A stretch of DNA of 64,000 nt from Paenibacillus sp. NAIST15-1 (GTDB taxonomy: Bacteria; Bacillota; Bacilli; Paenibacillales; Paenibacillaceae). The stretch covers positions 310,001-374,000 of the forward strand of contig NZ_BBYF01000001.1 in NCBI RefSeq assembly GCF_001894745.1, given 5' to 3'. A program made the translations under genes and the position numbers. Shown in pieces: positions 1 to 9,729 of the stretch. Below the pieces are notes generated by a model, which did no database searches, was not told the origin of the DNA, and was given only the letters and a program-made list of their open reading frames with translations. The first letter of the stretch is position 1. Each line of letters begins with the position of its first letter.

Positions 1-69
1 AACCTACTTGTATCCTTCGGGATGCTCTGCTTCTGCTGCGACTTAATCACACACACAAGCTATAGCAGC

Positions 70-1191
70 TTATTTCCAGGCAGCTTGTCCAGCCAAGCAA
101 ACAGTCAGACGCTGATTAATTTCTTCCTCATTCAATTCAGGGAACAGGTTGGCTTCAGCAACCATATCATAGAGACGTTCCATCGGCTCGCGCGGATCTG
201 CCTTTCTTGCTTTTGCATCCTTCTTGATAACATCCCATGTCGTCAATACGTAATCACGAGGGGATACATCCTGCTCTTTGAAGAAATGCTCAAGGCGCTC
301 CACATCAGGGATAAAGCTTGCACCGAAACGCTTGTCTACATCACCGCGTAGAAGGGCGATTTCCGCTTCATACATCGGACGCTGCTTCTTCGCGTCCTTC
401 CCGATCCACGGTGTCTCCAGAATAAATGGACGGCCAGCAAGCCCTTCATGATGCACGAGGCGTTGAATCGCTTCAAAGCCAAGCATTCCTGCACCGATTG
501 GTGCGTGGCGGTCTTTACCGGCTCCAAGTGGATTTTTGCTATCATTAATATGAACAACGGCGATTCGATTCAGTCCCACAGTACGATCGAATTGCTCCAA
601 TACGCCATCAAGATCATTGACGATATCATAACCAGCATCATGAATATGGCATGTGTCCATACATACTGTTAGGCGATGGTTGTCCTCAACCTTCTCAATA
701 ATCGAGGCAATTTCCTCGAAGCTCCGGCCAACCTCTGTTCCTTTGCCAGCCATCGTTTCCAGTGCGATATTGACGTCCGTATCTTTCGTATTGCTCAGTA
801 CCTCATTCAAGCCCTCAGCGATCCGGTTGACCCCGAACTCAGCATCTTTGTCGGTATAAGCACCTGGATGAAGAACGATATTTTTCACACCGATGCAGTC
901 TGTGCGGCGAATTTCTTCTTGGAGGAAATTAACGGCCAGCTCAAACGTATCCGGCTTGTACGATCCAAGGTTAATAATGTACGGCGCATGCACCACAATT
1001 TCACCGATGCCGTGCTTCTCCATCAATTCCTTGCCCTCTTCAATATATAGCGATTCAATCGGCTTACGACGCGTATTCTGCGGCGCCCCAGTATATATCA
1101 TGAATGAGCTTGACCCGTAAGACAAAGCTTCCTTTGTAGCAGTCAACAGCCCTTTATCGGAAAACGAAACGTGTGATCCAATTTTCAACAT
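70..1191 (-). CDS. nfo: Endonuclease IV (AP endonuclease) with C-terminal extension
   Basis: Predicted zinc-dependent apurinic/apyrimidinic endonuclease of base excision repair, which nicks DNA 5' of abasic sites in the cytoplasm. Visible family motifs, in order, are [66 protein letters not shown] and FILETPW; these carry the His, Glu and Asp residues that bind the three-zinc cluster in the family. At 373 aa the protein is about 80-90 residues longer than the usual enzyme. The extra part (from about residue 285, RGDVDKRFG onward) is charged and I do not recognise it. The ATG start has a GAAAGGAGC ribosome site just upstream. It stands alone and points away from its neighbour. The core assignment is secure; the role of the tail is unknown. 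Confidence 0.95.
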   Translation of the reverse strand: MLKIGSHVSFSDKGLLTATKEALSYGSSSFMIYTGAPQNTRRKPIESLYIEEGKELMEKHGIGEIVVHAPYIINLGSYKPDTFELAVNFLQEEIRRTDCIGVKNIVLHPGAYTDKDAEFGVNRIAEGLNEVLSNTKDTDVNIALETMAGKGTEVGRSFEEIASIIEKVEDNHRLTVCMDTCHIHDAGYDIVNDLDGVLEQFDRTVGLNRIAVVHINDSKNPLGAGKDRHAPIGAGMLGFEAIQRLVHHEGLAGRPFILETPWIGKDAKKQRPMYEAEIALLRGDVDKRFGASFIPDVERLEHFFKEQDVSPRDYVLTTWDVIKKDAKARKADPREPMERLYDMVAEANLFPELNEEEINQRLTVCLAGQAAWK

Positions 1192-1260
1192 GTAATTGCT
1201 CCTTTCAAAATCATTTCCCCTTATTCTACAAGGATTATCGAAATAATGCTAGGAATGGGG

Positions 1261-1266
1261 TATAAT
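1261..1266 (+). promoter_or_regulatory. Candidate -10 box for the DUF2621 gene
   Basis: A perfect TATAAT lies about 50 bases upstream of the start codon. I see no good -35 hexamer at normal spacing, so this is a weak or activator-dependent promoter candidate only. Confidence 0.35.
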
Positions 1267-1317
1267 TCGATGTAAGCATCTTAGTAAAAAGTACCAAAAC
1301 ACATGAGGTGAGAAATT

Positions 1318-1788
1318 ATGCTTAGCTCGTCCACCCTGTTTCCAATGGCTGTCGATGGCCCAGGCCGTTGGTTTATGAATTCCATCGCATTTTGGACATT
1401 CGTCCTCTTAGGCTTCATGGCGATTGGCGGCTACTTCATGTTCCGCAAGTTTATGAAAGTGCTTCCGATGAATGACGGGAAATCGAAGCTCGATTGGCAA
1501 AATTACTGGGTAGAGCAGAGCCGAAACCTATGGACTGACGACTCCAAAGCATTTCTGGAGAAGCTTGTTGAGCCAGTTCCATCCGCCTTCCGTGATATTG
1601 CACGTCATTCGATCGCAGCCAAGATCGGGCAGGTAGCCTGTGAGAGCGGTGCGACGGAAGTAACGCAGGATCATTGCATTCAAGGCTACATCATGGCCAC
1701 ACCCAAGCGAGACTATCGAAGCCTCGTTAAATTTCTCGACAATAATGGAATCGATTATACGCCATATAAGCATTTGCTTAACAAATGA
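1318..1788 (+). CDS. DUF2621 family membrane protein (YneK-like)
   Basis: A 156-aa protein with one clear N-terminal membrane helix (about residues 22-42, IAFWTFVLLGFMAIGGYFMF) followed by a soluble domain with conserved-looking DWQNYWVEQSR and GYIMATPKRDYRSL stretches. The layout matches DUF2621, a family found in spore-forming Bacillales (B. subtilis YneK); no biochemical function is established. The ATG is preceded by GAGGTGAG at good spacing. It is followed, 111 bases later, by an unrelated epimerase gene. The family assignment comes from memory of the pattern, not from a search. Confidence 0.75.
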   Translation: MLSSSTLFPMAVDGPGRWFMNSIAFWTFVLLGFMAIGGYFMFRKFMKVLPMNDGKSKLDWQNYWVEQSRNLWTDDSKAFLEKLVEPVPSAFRDIARHSIAAKIGQVACESGATEVTQDHCIQGYIMATPKRDYRSLVKFLDNNGIDYTPYKHLLNK

Positions 1789-1899
1789 TCCAAGCCCTTC
1801 CCATGCAGTAGAAATGAATGCGCCTACACAAAAAACATAATCGAGTACAATCACATCTTAGTTCTATCCATTCCATTATCGTGTTAGGAGGGATAAGAC

Positions 1900-2826
1900 G
1901 TGAAAGTGATGATTTGCGGCGGGACAGGATTAATCGGCAGAGCTCTGGTTGACTTCTGGCTTCAAGAAGGACACGAGCTCATCGTCGTTACCCGCTCCCC
2001 AGCGAAGTTACATGCCTATAAGGGACGAAGTTCCATTCACGCTATTAGCTGGTCGGAGCTTGCCCATTGCCCTGAGCATTGCCATAGCGTGGACGCCGTT
2101 GTCAATCTGGCGGGCGAGACGATTAATCAGCGATGGACAAATATCGCAAGGAATCGTATTCTCTCGTCACGGATCGTTCCTGCAAGAAGAATTGCGGGAT
2201 GGGCAGGCAAGCTGTCCCGCAAGCTGCCCCTCTATATTAGCGCTTCAGGCATATCCATTTATGGGCCTTCCGAGACAGGGACATTCGATGAGATGAGCAA
2301 TGCGGGTGGAGATGACTTCTTGACCGATGTCATCTACCAATGGGAAGATGCAGCAGATCGCGTTCCGGCAGCGCGCTGCGTCAAGTTGCGGATTGCGCCA
2401 GTGCTCGCCAATGAAGGTGGGGCATATCCAATGATGAAGCTGCCGTATTTACTGGGCGTTGGAGGACGAATAGGCTCTGGGAAGCAGCCTTTATCTTGGA
2501 TACATATTGCGGACATGGTTCGACTGATTGATTTTGTCCTGCAAGACTCGATTGAGGGAGTTGTCAACGCCTCTTCCCCCGAATCCGTAACGAACGACGA
2601 CTTCGGCAGAACGCTTGCGCGAGTATACCATCGCCGCCATTGGATGCCCGTTCCTGCTATAGCCTTCAAATTTCTATTCGGGGAAATGTCCTCACTATTG
2701 CTGGAAGGGCAGCGTGTCTATCCCGCTAAAGCTCTGGAGCATGGCTTCACCTTCCATTATGGAACGCTGGAGAAGGCGCTAACCGAGCTGCGTAATTCGG
2801 GGAGAAATCGCACTACATCCCGATGA
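1900..2826 (+). CDS. TIGR01777-type NAD(P)-binding epimerase
   Basis: Short-chain dehydrogenase/epimerase-like protein of 308 aa. The N-terminal nucleotide-binding motif GGTGLIGRAL and the motifs VNLAGETINQRWT, YISASGISIYG and LSWIHIADMVRLI are characteristic of the TIGR01777 family (B. subtilis YfhF, E. coli YfcH). The C-terminal part (VNASSPESVTNDDFGRTLAR and the following YPAKALEHGFTFHY) is the DUF1731 domain usual for this family. The substrate is unknown. The start is GTG, preceded by AGGAGGGATAAGAC. The gene ends about 160 bases before a bidirectional terminator shared with the convergent Tad operon. Confidence 0.85.
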   Translation: MKVMICGGTGLIGRALVDFWLQEGHELIVVTRSPAKLHAYKGRSSIHAISWSELAHCPEHCHSVDAVVNLAGETINQRWTNIARNRILSSRIVPARRIAGWAGKLSRKLPLYISASGISIYGPSETGTFDEMSNAGGDDFLTDVIYQWEDAADRVPAARCVKLRIAPVLANEGGAYPMMKLPYLLGVGGRIGSGKQPLSWIHIADMVRLIDFVLQDSIEGVVNASSPESVTNDDFGRTLARVYHRRHWMPVPAIAFKFLFGEMSSLLLEGQRVYPAKALEHGFTFHYGTLEKALTELRNSGRNRTTSR

Positions 2827-2982
2827 TCAGAAAGCATCTGATTATCATTTCGAATGGGAGTGCGACTGTACTTACATGAAACGCAATGTTGTAGATGTAA
2901 ATCTTAGATTTAACTGATGTATATATTAGAATCCTTCACTTGATTGACCTTAGTTACTCAGTAAGAACGGCATGACATAACA

Positions 2983-3013
2983 AAGAGGGTCAGACACACT
3001 ATCTGACCCTTCT
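2983..3013. terminator. Bidirectional terminator between the epimerase and the Tad operon
   Basis: Inverted repeat AGGGTCAGA (2986-2994), loop of seven, TCTGACCCT (3002-3010). It sits between convergent genes and abuts the stop codon of the FHA gene. The run after the stem on the minus strand (CTTTG) is short, so efficiency is uncertain. Confidence 0.6.
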
Positions 3014-4904
3014 AACCAGCTCGGAAGATATACTGCGAACGAGCAACTGCGAGCTTATCCCCATCCTTCAACGGGTACAGCTTGTAGGGAATCAACAGTT
3101 CACCCTGCAGCTCCGTTCCATTTCTCGATCCCAAATCCCGAAGCTCTAAGTTGCCCTCTGACGTGCGAATCAATTCACAATGGTGCTTGGATACCCCCAT
3201 GCTGTCATTTCGATGACTCACCCCTTGCTCAGCACGCCCTATTATGAATGGAAATCCACGGAGTGGATGAGTTCCCACCACAGTTATTCCCGCTTCATCG
3301 AGCTGCTGCAGATATGGTTCCTGCTGCGAACCTTCCCCTTGCTCTTCCGTTTCTCCAAGCATTACCGTTGCATCAATGCTCGAAGGGTTTAGCATTACCG
3401 TATGTTCGGTTAAAGCAGCATAATAGCGATCAGCCGTTGACATAATCGGTGCTTGATTCGTCCCATCTACCGACTGTGATCGCAGCTTATTGTCGAAGGA
3501 TTGTGGCCCCAATTGAGAAGCACTAGCCGGCATGCCAATTCTCTGTTGCTGCCCTATTCCTGCGATATCGGAACTTGAGACTGTTGCTTGAGGGGCTATT
3601 TGCCCATTCATATAACCTCCTGATGACTCCCTAGTCCATGTAGGGGAAGAGGGAACGAATTCCTTATGCTGCTGGTCCCCTTTTGCATGACTGCTGTGTG
3701 CATCCCTCGCATCTGCAGGATGAGGGAGATGTGACAACTCCATAGACAAAAAGTCGGGAAGCCTATTCGGATTATTCCACCCATGGCTGGAGCTTGGTTG
3801 GAAATCCTGTTCATCAGCACTAACTCGGCTGTCCTTCTTCCGAGAGAATCGTTTGCTCCACCACATGCTGGGAATCCCCGTTAAATACATCGCTCCCAGT
3901 GCTATGACAGCAATGTTCCAAATGACAGTGTAAGTGAATACCTCCGATGTAGGTTGAGACATATATCCGAACTTCCAACCTATTCCGGCTGCTGCAATTA
4001 CGACAACCGAGGTTACCAAGGTATACTTCTTGGGTATCGGTGTTATTGCTTCGTTAGCCGTATCTGTTTCCGAATGGATGCTATGCTCTCGATCATATCT
4101 CTCCATGGCAGGATTCGAAATTGATGCAGCAGATGTAACAGGTATTTGCTCTTGCCCATCTGCAAAAGGCTTCGCCGTCGAATTCCAACTGTTCTTCCCC
4201 TGCTCATTGTGCAAGCCAGCTTGTCCATAAGCAACCTGCTGCTTAGGTTCACGCTCATCCCTTTCACCGCTCCCCGGGAAAAACTGCCCTCGTCCAGATT
4301 GATTGGGGTTCGTAGAAGTGCCGCTTGCTGTGCCCACAATTAAGGATTGCAGCAAGCCTCGTACATCTGCAAGAGTCGTCCCCTCCTGTGACAACAACTG
4401 GACAAGACGCTGAAAGCCGTCACCATCCCAATGGCTCACATGGGAAGAGAGCAAAATGCCTAATCTCTTCAATCCCTCTAGCCCCGCTTGGGGGTGCAAA
4501 GGTTCTTCTGTTGGGATGTACGCTGTATAAAGACTGCTATTCCAGGAGTGCCCATCTACATAAATAAAACGCTCATGAAGCAGAATCTGATTCGGATGCA
4601 GCATATATGCACGGCATCCTTCCAACACGTTGACCAGTTGGATCATCCATTCAAAATATTGAATTGCAGTAATCTGTAATGAACGCAGAACCTGCTCCAG
4701 CATTTTTTTACCACTAATATCGTACAAAAACGTGACCTCAAAATCGATTTCCCTAATTTCTATTGGAAGCAACTGAGGAACTTCGTTAAACCGCAGCATA
4801 TTCACTTGATAGGTATCCAAGTCATTGGAATGAACCGCTGGTTCTCTCGTAAGGAGCATCCTCATTTTACCCTCGTGGATGAAATCCGACCGGTAACCAT
4901 ACAT
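3012..4904 (-). CDS. FHA-domain membrane protein, last gene of the Tad operon
   Basis: A 630-aa protein. An N-terminal globular region of about 190 residues (TYQVNMLRFNEVPQLLP..., LEGCRAYMLHPNQILLHERFIYV) resembles DUF6382, a kinase-like fold found beside FHA domains. A polar linker follows, then two membrane helices (around residues 300-345, TLVTSVVVIAAAGIGW and VIWNIAVIALGAMYL), a long Ser/Gln-rich linker and a C-terminal FHA domain. The FHA phosphothreonine-binding residues are visible: FIIGRAEQG, GVSKHHCEL and DLGSRNGTEL. FHA domains bind phospho-Thr peptides, so this may couple Ser/Thr kinase signals to pilus assembly (inference). It starts 12 bases after the prepilin peptidase gene. The ATG at 4904 is chosen because AGGGGGTG lies six bases upstream; in-frame starts at 4910 and 4913 are possible. 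Confidence 0.85.
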   Translation of the reverse strand: MYGYRSDFIHEGKMRMLLTREPAVHSNDLDTYQVNMLRFNEVPQLLPIEIREIDFEVTFLYDISGKKMLEQVLRSLQITAIQYFEWMIQLVNVLEGCRAYMLHPNQILLHERFIYVDGHSWNSSLYTAYIPTEEPLHPQAGLEGLKRLGILLSSHVSHWDGDGFQRLVQLLSQEGTTLADVRGLLQSLIVGTASGTSTNPNQSGRGQFFPGSGERDEREPKQQVAYGQAGLHNEQGKNSWNSTAKPFADGQEQIPVTSAASISNPAMERYDREHSIHSETDTANEAITPIPKKYTLVTSVVVIAAAGIGWKFGYMSQPTSEVFTYTVIWNIAVIALGAMYLTGIPSMWWSKRFSRKKDSRVSADEQDFQPSSSHGWNNPNRLPDFLSMELSHLPHPADARDAHSSHAKGDQQHKEFVPSSPTWTRESSGGYMNGQIAPQATVSSSDIAGIGQQQRIGMPASASQLGPQSFDNKLRSQSVDGTNQAPIMSTADRYYAALTEHTVMLNPSSIDATVMLGETEEQGEGSQQEPYLQQLDEAGITVVGTHPLRGFPFIIGRAEQGVSHRNDSMGVSKHHCELIRTSEGNLELRDLGSRNGTELQGELLIPYKLYPLKDGDKLAVARSQYIFRAG

Positions 4905-4916
4905 CGCCATCACCCC

Positions 4917-5426
4917 CTATATCCATAATTGAGTCCAATAAACGGTTGCCGCTGCAGGCAGTACCGCCCACATAAATGGAAAGGTCGCTTGGTTCAAGGT
5001 TAGCTGTTTCAAGGGTGTTACGGAGCGAAGCCAAAAAAATTGAATGATTGCGATCCCGATGCGCCTCCACCTTCTCCCATGCCCGAACAGCATAATCCCT
5101 GATGCAATCAGTCCCCCATAGATAATGGCATAGATAAACGTCTCCCATGCAAAATTAGCTCCCATGCTGGCGCCAATCGCTGCAAACAACTTCACATCCC
5201 CTGCCCCGACCGCACGCAGCAAGAATAGAACAAGCATGATCCCAAACCCACAGCCCGCTCCGAATAGACTGAACAGCAAACCGTCCCATCCACTTACAGC
5301 GCAATATCCAGTTAGAGCAGCAAGTACTATTGAGACCGTTAAATAATTTGGTATTTTACGAGTACGCAAATCCGTGGTGAACGCAGCCACTAGCAATATC
5401 CCACATAGCCAACTCGACCACATCAT
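4917..5426 (-). CDS. Prepilin peptidase, A24 family
   Basis: Membrane aspartyl protease of the type IV prepilin/preflagellin peptidase family, expected to cleave the Flp pilin and the pseudopilins of this operon. The two catalytic aspartates are seen in TDLRTRKIPN (near the N-terminus) and in the GxGD motif RAVGAGDVKLFAAIGA. Four to five hydrophobic helices are visible. The protein (169 aa) lacks the N-methyltransferase domain of long PilD enzymes, as is usual for TadV/CpaA types. The start at 5426 is chosen for the GAAGGGGG site seven bases upstream. It lies in the operon between a TadE-like gene and the FHA gene. Confidence 0.9.
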   Translation of the reverse strand: MMWSSWLCGILLVAAFTTDLRTRKIPNYLTVSIVLAALTGYCAVSGWDGLLFSLFGAGCGFGIMLVLFLLRAVGAGDVKLFAAIGASMGANFAWETFIYAIIYGGLIASGIMLFGHGRRWRRIGIAIIQFFWLRSVTPLKQLTLNQATFPFMWAVLPAAATVYWTQLWI

Positions 5427-5463
5427 TTGGCAGCCCCCTTCTCCCATGCGGTATGACTCCAGA

Positions 5464-6513
5464 TCACTTTACGATAAATTGCCTTTCCGCACTTCTTCCG
5501 TCTCCCGTATTCATAACTAATCTCCACGTACCTGAGGTTGTATTGCCTGAGACATGCCATAGCCAGCTTATATTCCCATCGGCATCCGCTTCTGCCCAAC
5601 CGATGTGCCTCGCTTGGCTCTTGCCGCTCTTATAGAAGATTACGAGTTCGACTTTTTCATGCGGCTTAGCCTTCGCTGTTAACTTGGCCTTGCGGCCTGG
5701 CAATAGCGGTTCCGGTTCCAAACTAACAAAAGCGGGTGGCGCACCTTTCTCTTCCGTGCCTGACTCTTTATTGGCTGAACCGGGCTGCGGACCATCCCCA
5801 ATCCAAACTCTCTCAGATGCTCTTGCAGCGATCGTGATCGTCTTATATAAGAACGGCACACGCATCGGCAGATCATATTCCACTTCAATTGCGATATATG
5901 GGTCTTCCTTCTCTACAATATCCGGCAGCTTCACATGTGTGATCCGGATCCGATCTTCTCTAAGTGTCCCTCGAATCCCGTAACGGACGAACAAAGGCTT
6001 TATCAAGGCTTCTCCGACTCGCGCTTGGCCCCATTCCCCCGCCGCTTCCGCTCGCTTCTCCGCCCAGTCCACCACATGTTCGGATGCCCATTGATTCAAT
6101 GGAGGTGGCAAAGCATTGCTGAAGCGCTCGGCGAAATGACGTGCCGTCATTTTCAGAGCGATTGCCGGCGGCTTGCGGAGCCAAGGACTGTTGTTGTCCC
6201 CTGCTTCCGCTCCAACCTTCTTCGTCATCAGTTCGATGGGATACATATGAGCGGCAATCTGCTTCACCGTATTCGTCGCAGCAGATTGCAAGGATGTCGT
6301 AATGACAGAAGCGTAAATCATATATACAAAAAACAAAAACAAAAGCAGCACCATAGGCAGCATTAGCGCAGCTTCGACTGTGATGCTGGCTCTACCGTCC
6401 CCCATATAGCGACGGAGCCAATTGCCGCATCGTATGAACCAGCCCCTTGCCCGAGCTAGTAACTTGCCACTAGTAGGAGAACACGGATGTCTTTGTTGCA
6501 TAGTATCTTCCAT
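5464..6513 (-). CDS. TadE/TadF-like pseudopilin with large C-terminal domain
   Basis: The N-terminal region has a positively charged stretch, then GRASITVEAALMLPMVLLLF followed by a hydrophobic helix, the class III prepilin-like pattern of TadE family proteins (Glu five residues after the expected processing point). After a basic linker, the C-terminal half (about residues 240-349) contains an Ig-like stretch with LEPEPLLPGRKAKLTAKAKP and ISWLWHVSGNTTSGTWRL. It is probably a minor pilin exposed at the cell surface. The gene overlaps the end of the upstream TadG-like gene. The start is uncertain: an in-frame TTG at 6549 and ATGs at 6513 and 6501 are all possible. Confidence 0.75.
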   Translation of the reverse strand: MEDTMQQRHPCSPTSGKLLARARGWFIRCGNWLRRYMGDGRASITVEAALMLPMVLLLFLFFVYMIYASVITTSLQSAATNTVKQIAAHMYPIELMTKKVGAEAGDNNSPWLRKPPAIALKMTARHFAERFSNALPPPLNQWASEHVVDWAEKRAEAAGEWGQARVGEALIKPLFVRYGIRGTLREDRIRITHVKLPDIVEKEDPYIAIEVEYDLPMRVPFLYKTITIAARASERVWIGDGPQPGSANKESGTEEKGAPPAFVSLEPEPLLPGRKAKLTAKAKPHEKVELVIFYKSGKSQARHIGWAEADADGNISWLWHVSGNTTSGTWRLVMNTGDGRSAERQFIVK

Positions 6514-8725
6514 TCTCGACTTCACCGCCCAATATGCCGGTTTGTCCAATCCACTTCATAACCCCGGGTAGAAACCACAACGGTGTGCTTATTCGCAGCT
6601 CCGTCTCGCCATAGGTACCTCTTGTCGTGGGGTCGACACCTGTATTTTGATGAATGAGTGCGAGCATTCGCTTCAACATTCCTTCCCGACTGCCATGGAC
6701 GAGCATAAATAATCGCAAGTGATCCGAGTAGGACAAAGTGACGGAAGGCAAGTATTTCGAAATTGTCACTTTGTCTTGCGTAGCAAGAAGGATCATATCT
6801 TGAACTGCCTGTTCAATCCCATAAATAATAGCTGCAACTAATATAAGTAGCGGATGTCTCAAGTTCGCACATTCGATAAAGCCCTCCATTGTACGAATGG
6901 CAAGCCGCATAGCAAAGATCTCCCCCAACGCTGCAGCCACATTGCCTGCTGGATTATGAAGACCATACAATAGGTACTCCACTTCTTGATTATGTATGGA
7001 TAAGGACTTTATCAATTCTTCAGCAGGCTGCTCTGAAGTAAGTATCGATTTCAATTTCGTAGGGTCATAGGTGTTGAAGTAGAGAAACGCATACTCATCA
7101 CGGTATAAACGATCTCTTAACATGCTAAATCCGTTAGCAATGCTATCATAGATAGAGGTAACAGCGTCCATAGACTCCTTCCCCTCTTCTACCGCATCGT
7201 CACGTTCTTGGTCAACTGCCGACTCCTCACTGGATTCATGTTCATTAAATGCAGCGATTGCATTAGCCTTCTCTTTCACTTCTTGAAACAGCTGTTCATG
7301 CTCCTTCAATTGATCATTCAGCTTCTTCAATGAGGACAATAAGTCTGCCGCTTTCCCGAGCTTTCTATTCGCTTCCTTCTCTTTCTGCTTGCGTTCCTTC
7401 TCTGTAGATCGGCCCTGTTCAAATCGCTGTTCTCTAGCATCTATCACATTCGAGCTGCCAATATAATCTTTAGCATATTGCTCCAACTGCCTCCACAGAC
7501 TGAGGATCGAAGTTTTCAAGTTATAAGCGGAAATGCTTCTCCCGACGATTTGACTGACCATCGATTGAACACGGTTTGCTGCATCATTTACTTGTTCCAT
7601 ACTCCGATGCTGTTCTTCCATTTCCTGCTTCCATTCGGTAAGGAAGTCATCTGGCAGCACTAGGTCATCAGCAGCTTCATTAATACGCTTAATCGAATCT
7701 GACATCTGGTCCGATTCATCCATTGTCCCTTCACTCTGCTCGCTAGATTGTCCAACTCGGTCATAACCGTTATAGTTCGAGCTTGCGCGTACCTCTTGAA
7801 TGACACGCTTCATGTCCTCATTATATTGACGGGCTTTCTCTATATGCGACAGAGCTGTGTTCAATCCGATGCGATGTTGATCCAGCAAACTAGATGTTGT
7901 AGATGTCAGCCTACGCGATATATCCCATGAATCGGATTCATAGTCATCCGTTTCATTCTCATACTGCTTGTCCTCATCCTTACCGCGATTCGAATCCAGA
8001 CGAATCTTATGTACATAGTCTGCATATTGAGCTCCCACATCCGCTGCACTTCCAATTGAACCAAGCGAGCTGTCGCGCATAATATCACTTTCTCCCGTTG
8101 CAATCCGACTAGAAAGATCAGAACGCGCCGCATAATTGCGAAGCGACTTCTGGAGCTTGAAGGCAGAGGCTATTTCCTTATCGCGCTTATCAACTAGCTT
8201 CTGCAGCTTGGATAACAGTTCTGTCGTCTGCGCTGCCTCCTTCATCACTTTGGACATCGGCTTCAACTTGCTGGACAAATCGAAGGCAAATTGAACAGGA
8301 GCTTTATACTTCATCTCCTCTAAGATTTGCCGCTCGAGTTCGTCATATCGACCAATTTCCCTAGTGATCGAGGTAGTATGACTATCAAGCAGCACAGGCA
8401 CCCAGGGAAAGACCCCCGTCGCCTTAAGCTCAGCCTGATCCCGCATCACTTCATCCATTATGAAAGCAGGATCGCTCTTCCCATAAGCAAACAATTGATA
8501 CCGCTGCTGCAGTGCCGGTTCATAGGCGGACATGACGGAGCGAACTCCAGTCTGAGCGAGTACCTCTGCCCTCCATTCAGCAGCAGCAATTCGTGCGTAG
8601 TCAATCAGTACACTTGTAAATAAAAAGATTGCAGCTACTATGAAAATGAGCAGGACGGACACGGAACCTCGAATTTCTTTCCACAAATTCCGCCGTATTC
8701 GGGCATTACTCTCGTCCCCCATCAT
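6470..8725 (-). CDS. Large TadG-like pilus-assembly protein with coiled coils
   Basis: A 751-aa protein with one N-terminal membrane helix (GSVSVLLIFIVAAIFLFTSVLID) followed by DYARIAAAEWRAEVLAQTGVRS, a pattern like TadG/TadE pseudopilins. Most of the rest is highly charged and heptad-rich, for example around residues 440-520 with many Lys, Glu and Gln, so it is a long coiled coil. Near the C-terminus there is a hydrophobic patch (LLILVAAIIYGIEQAVQDMILLA). It is likely a surface-anchored structural or adhesive component of the Tad apparatus. The ATG at 8725 is chosen because GGAGGTG precedes it. The downstream pseudopilin gene overlaps its 3' end. Confidence 0.75.
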   Translation of the reverse strand: MMGDESNARIRRNLWKEIRGSVSVLLIFIVAAIFLFTSVLIDYARIAAAEWRAEVLAQTGVRSVMSAYEPALQQRYQLFAYGKSDPAFIMDEVMRDQAELKATGVFPWVPVLLDSHTTSITREIGRYDELERQILEEMKYKAPVQFAFDLSSKLKPMSKVMKEAAQTTELLSKLQKLVDKRDKEIASAFKLQKSLRNYAARSDLSSRIATGESDIMRDSSLGSIGSAADVGAQYADYVHKIRLDSNRGKDEDKQYENETDDYESDSWDISRRLTSTTSSLLDQHRIGLNTALSHIEKARQYNEDMKRVIQEVRASSNYNGYDRVGQSSEQSEGTMDESDQMSDSIKRINEAADDLVLPDDFLTEWKQEMEEQHRSMEQVNDAANRVQSMVSQIVGRSISAYNLKTSILSLWRQLEQYAKDYIGSSNVIDAREQRFEQGRSTEKERKQKEKEANRKLGKAADLLSSLKKLNDQLKEHEQLFQEVKEKANAIAAFNEHESSEESAVDQERDDAVEEGKESMDAVTSIYDSIANGFSMLRDRLYRDEYAFLYFNTYDPTKLKSILTSEQPAEELIKSLSIHNQEVEYLLYGLHNPAGNVAAALGEIFAMRLAIRTMEGFIECANLRHPLLILVAAIIYGIEQAVQDMILLATQDKVTISKYLPSVTLSYSDHLRLFMLVHGSREGMLKRMLALIHQNTGVDPTTRGTYGETELRISTPLWFLPGVMKWIGQTGILGGEVENGRYYATKTSVFSY

Positions 8726-8772
8726 TTCCAGCACCTCCGCATGTATGAGACATCGCTACATCATTGGCTTTG

Positions 8773-9477
8773 CTATTTCGCCGCACGCTTGATTGTATCT
8801 GCAGCTTGTTCATTCGATATCCCCTTCTTATTCCATTGAGCCAGCTTCGTTGACATGTACCTCGCAAATTCTACGGAACGAATAAATTCTACAGGCTCTA
8901 CGACTGCAGCAGATGCTCCTCCTTCTCCAGATACACGTCGTCTAGTTAAACGTTCGAATGCCGTTTGATACAATGGCCGTTCGAGAGAGACGGTCACCTT
9001 CCGCTCAATTGCAATATTGTCGAATTTCATCTCTCCATGGAATACCGGAGGCAGCAGTCTTCCTGCACGTATCAGCTTCTTCTCCGGCAGAGACTCAGAG
9101 TCACTACTGACCGGCAGTGATACTTCGTTGGTCACACTGCCGGTAACAACACCAAGCAAACGATCCAGCATATAATCATCCAGCATCCGCCAATACAGAC
9201 CATCATGTTTTCCTACAGGGTAAGATCCCCTGGTTGCATCTTTATAGCTGTTGTCCCAGAACGCCGCCCCCCGTTCCGCCGCTAACGTAGCAGCATGTGA
9301 TGACATAACATGCTGGAACATTAACATGGCGAAGAAGAGCATTGCTAAGCAGCAATAGAAAACAACCGGAAAGATTATACTCGCTTCAACGGTGTAGGCC
9401 CCATCTTCGGAGGCAAGCCGTTTCCACCATTTACGTAGCTTTTTATGCAGCTTGTACCCCTCCTCTATTACCTCCAA
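8773..9477 (-). CDS. TadE-like pseudopilin
   Basis: About 225-234 aa. Contains EDGAYTVEASIIFPVVFYCCLAML, the TadE prepilin-like signal with the key Glu in VEAS followed by a hydrophobic helix, and then a globular domain with no recognised motif. It follows the Flp pilin gene closely. The annotated TTG start at 9477 has no good ribosome site, whereas AGAGGAGGGG lies six bases before an in-frame CTG codon at 9450 (leading to LHKKLRKWW). A CTG start is therefore worth considering. Confidence 0.78.
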   Translation of the reverse strand: MEVIEEGYKLHKKLRKWWKRLASEDGAYTVEASIIFPVVFYCCLAMLFFAMLMFQHVMSSHAATLAAERGAAFWDNSYKDATRGSYPVGKHDGLYWRMLDDYMLDRLLGVVTGSVTNEVSLPVSSDSESLPEKKLIRAGRLLPPVFHGEMKFDNIAIERKVTVSLERPLYQTAFERLTRRRVSGEGGASAAVVEPVEFIRSVEFARYMSTKLAQWNKKGISNEQAADTIKRAAK

Positions 9478-9501
9478 TTATTACTTACAATTACTAAATT
9501 A

Positions 9502-9678
9502 CTATTTAAAAATTTCATCCGTCTGTTTATCTACTTTCGTGAACAGCCTTGTCAGAAATCCTTTGATTTGCTCCCTAAAAGCAATCGCTAAAACTACAAT
9601 AACTGCAATGATAATGACCAGTTCCACCATGCCAAGCCCATCTTCTTCCGTCCATAACCGTTTCCAAAGTGAATTCAT
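9502..9678 (-). CDS. Flp-type major pilin (Flp1 family)
   Basis: A 58-aa protein with a short charged N-terminus, then EEDGLGMVELVIIIAVIVVLAIAF, typical of Flp1-like type IVb pilins: Gly cleavage site, Glu at +5 of the mature form, then a hydrophobic helix. A short basic tail with LFTKVDKQTDEIFK follows. It should be processed by the A24 peptidase at 4917-5426 and polymerised by the CpaF/TadB/TadC machinery. AAGGAGG eight bases upstream supports the ATG at 9678. Confidence 0.88.
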   Translation of the reverse strand: MNSLWKRLWTEEDGLGMVELVIIIAVIVVLAIAFREQIKGFLTRLFTKVDKQTDEIFK

Positions 9679-9729
9679 ATCTTGATCCTCCTTCAATTGA
9701 ATTACATCATAAGTGAAATTGCTTATTCC

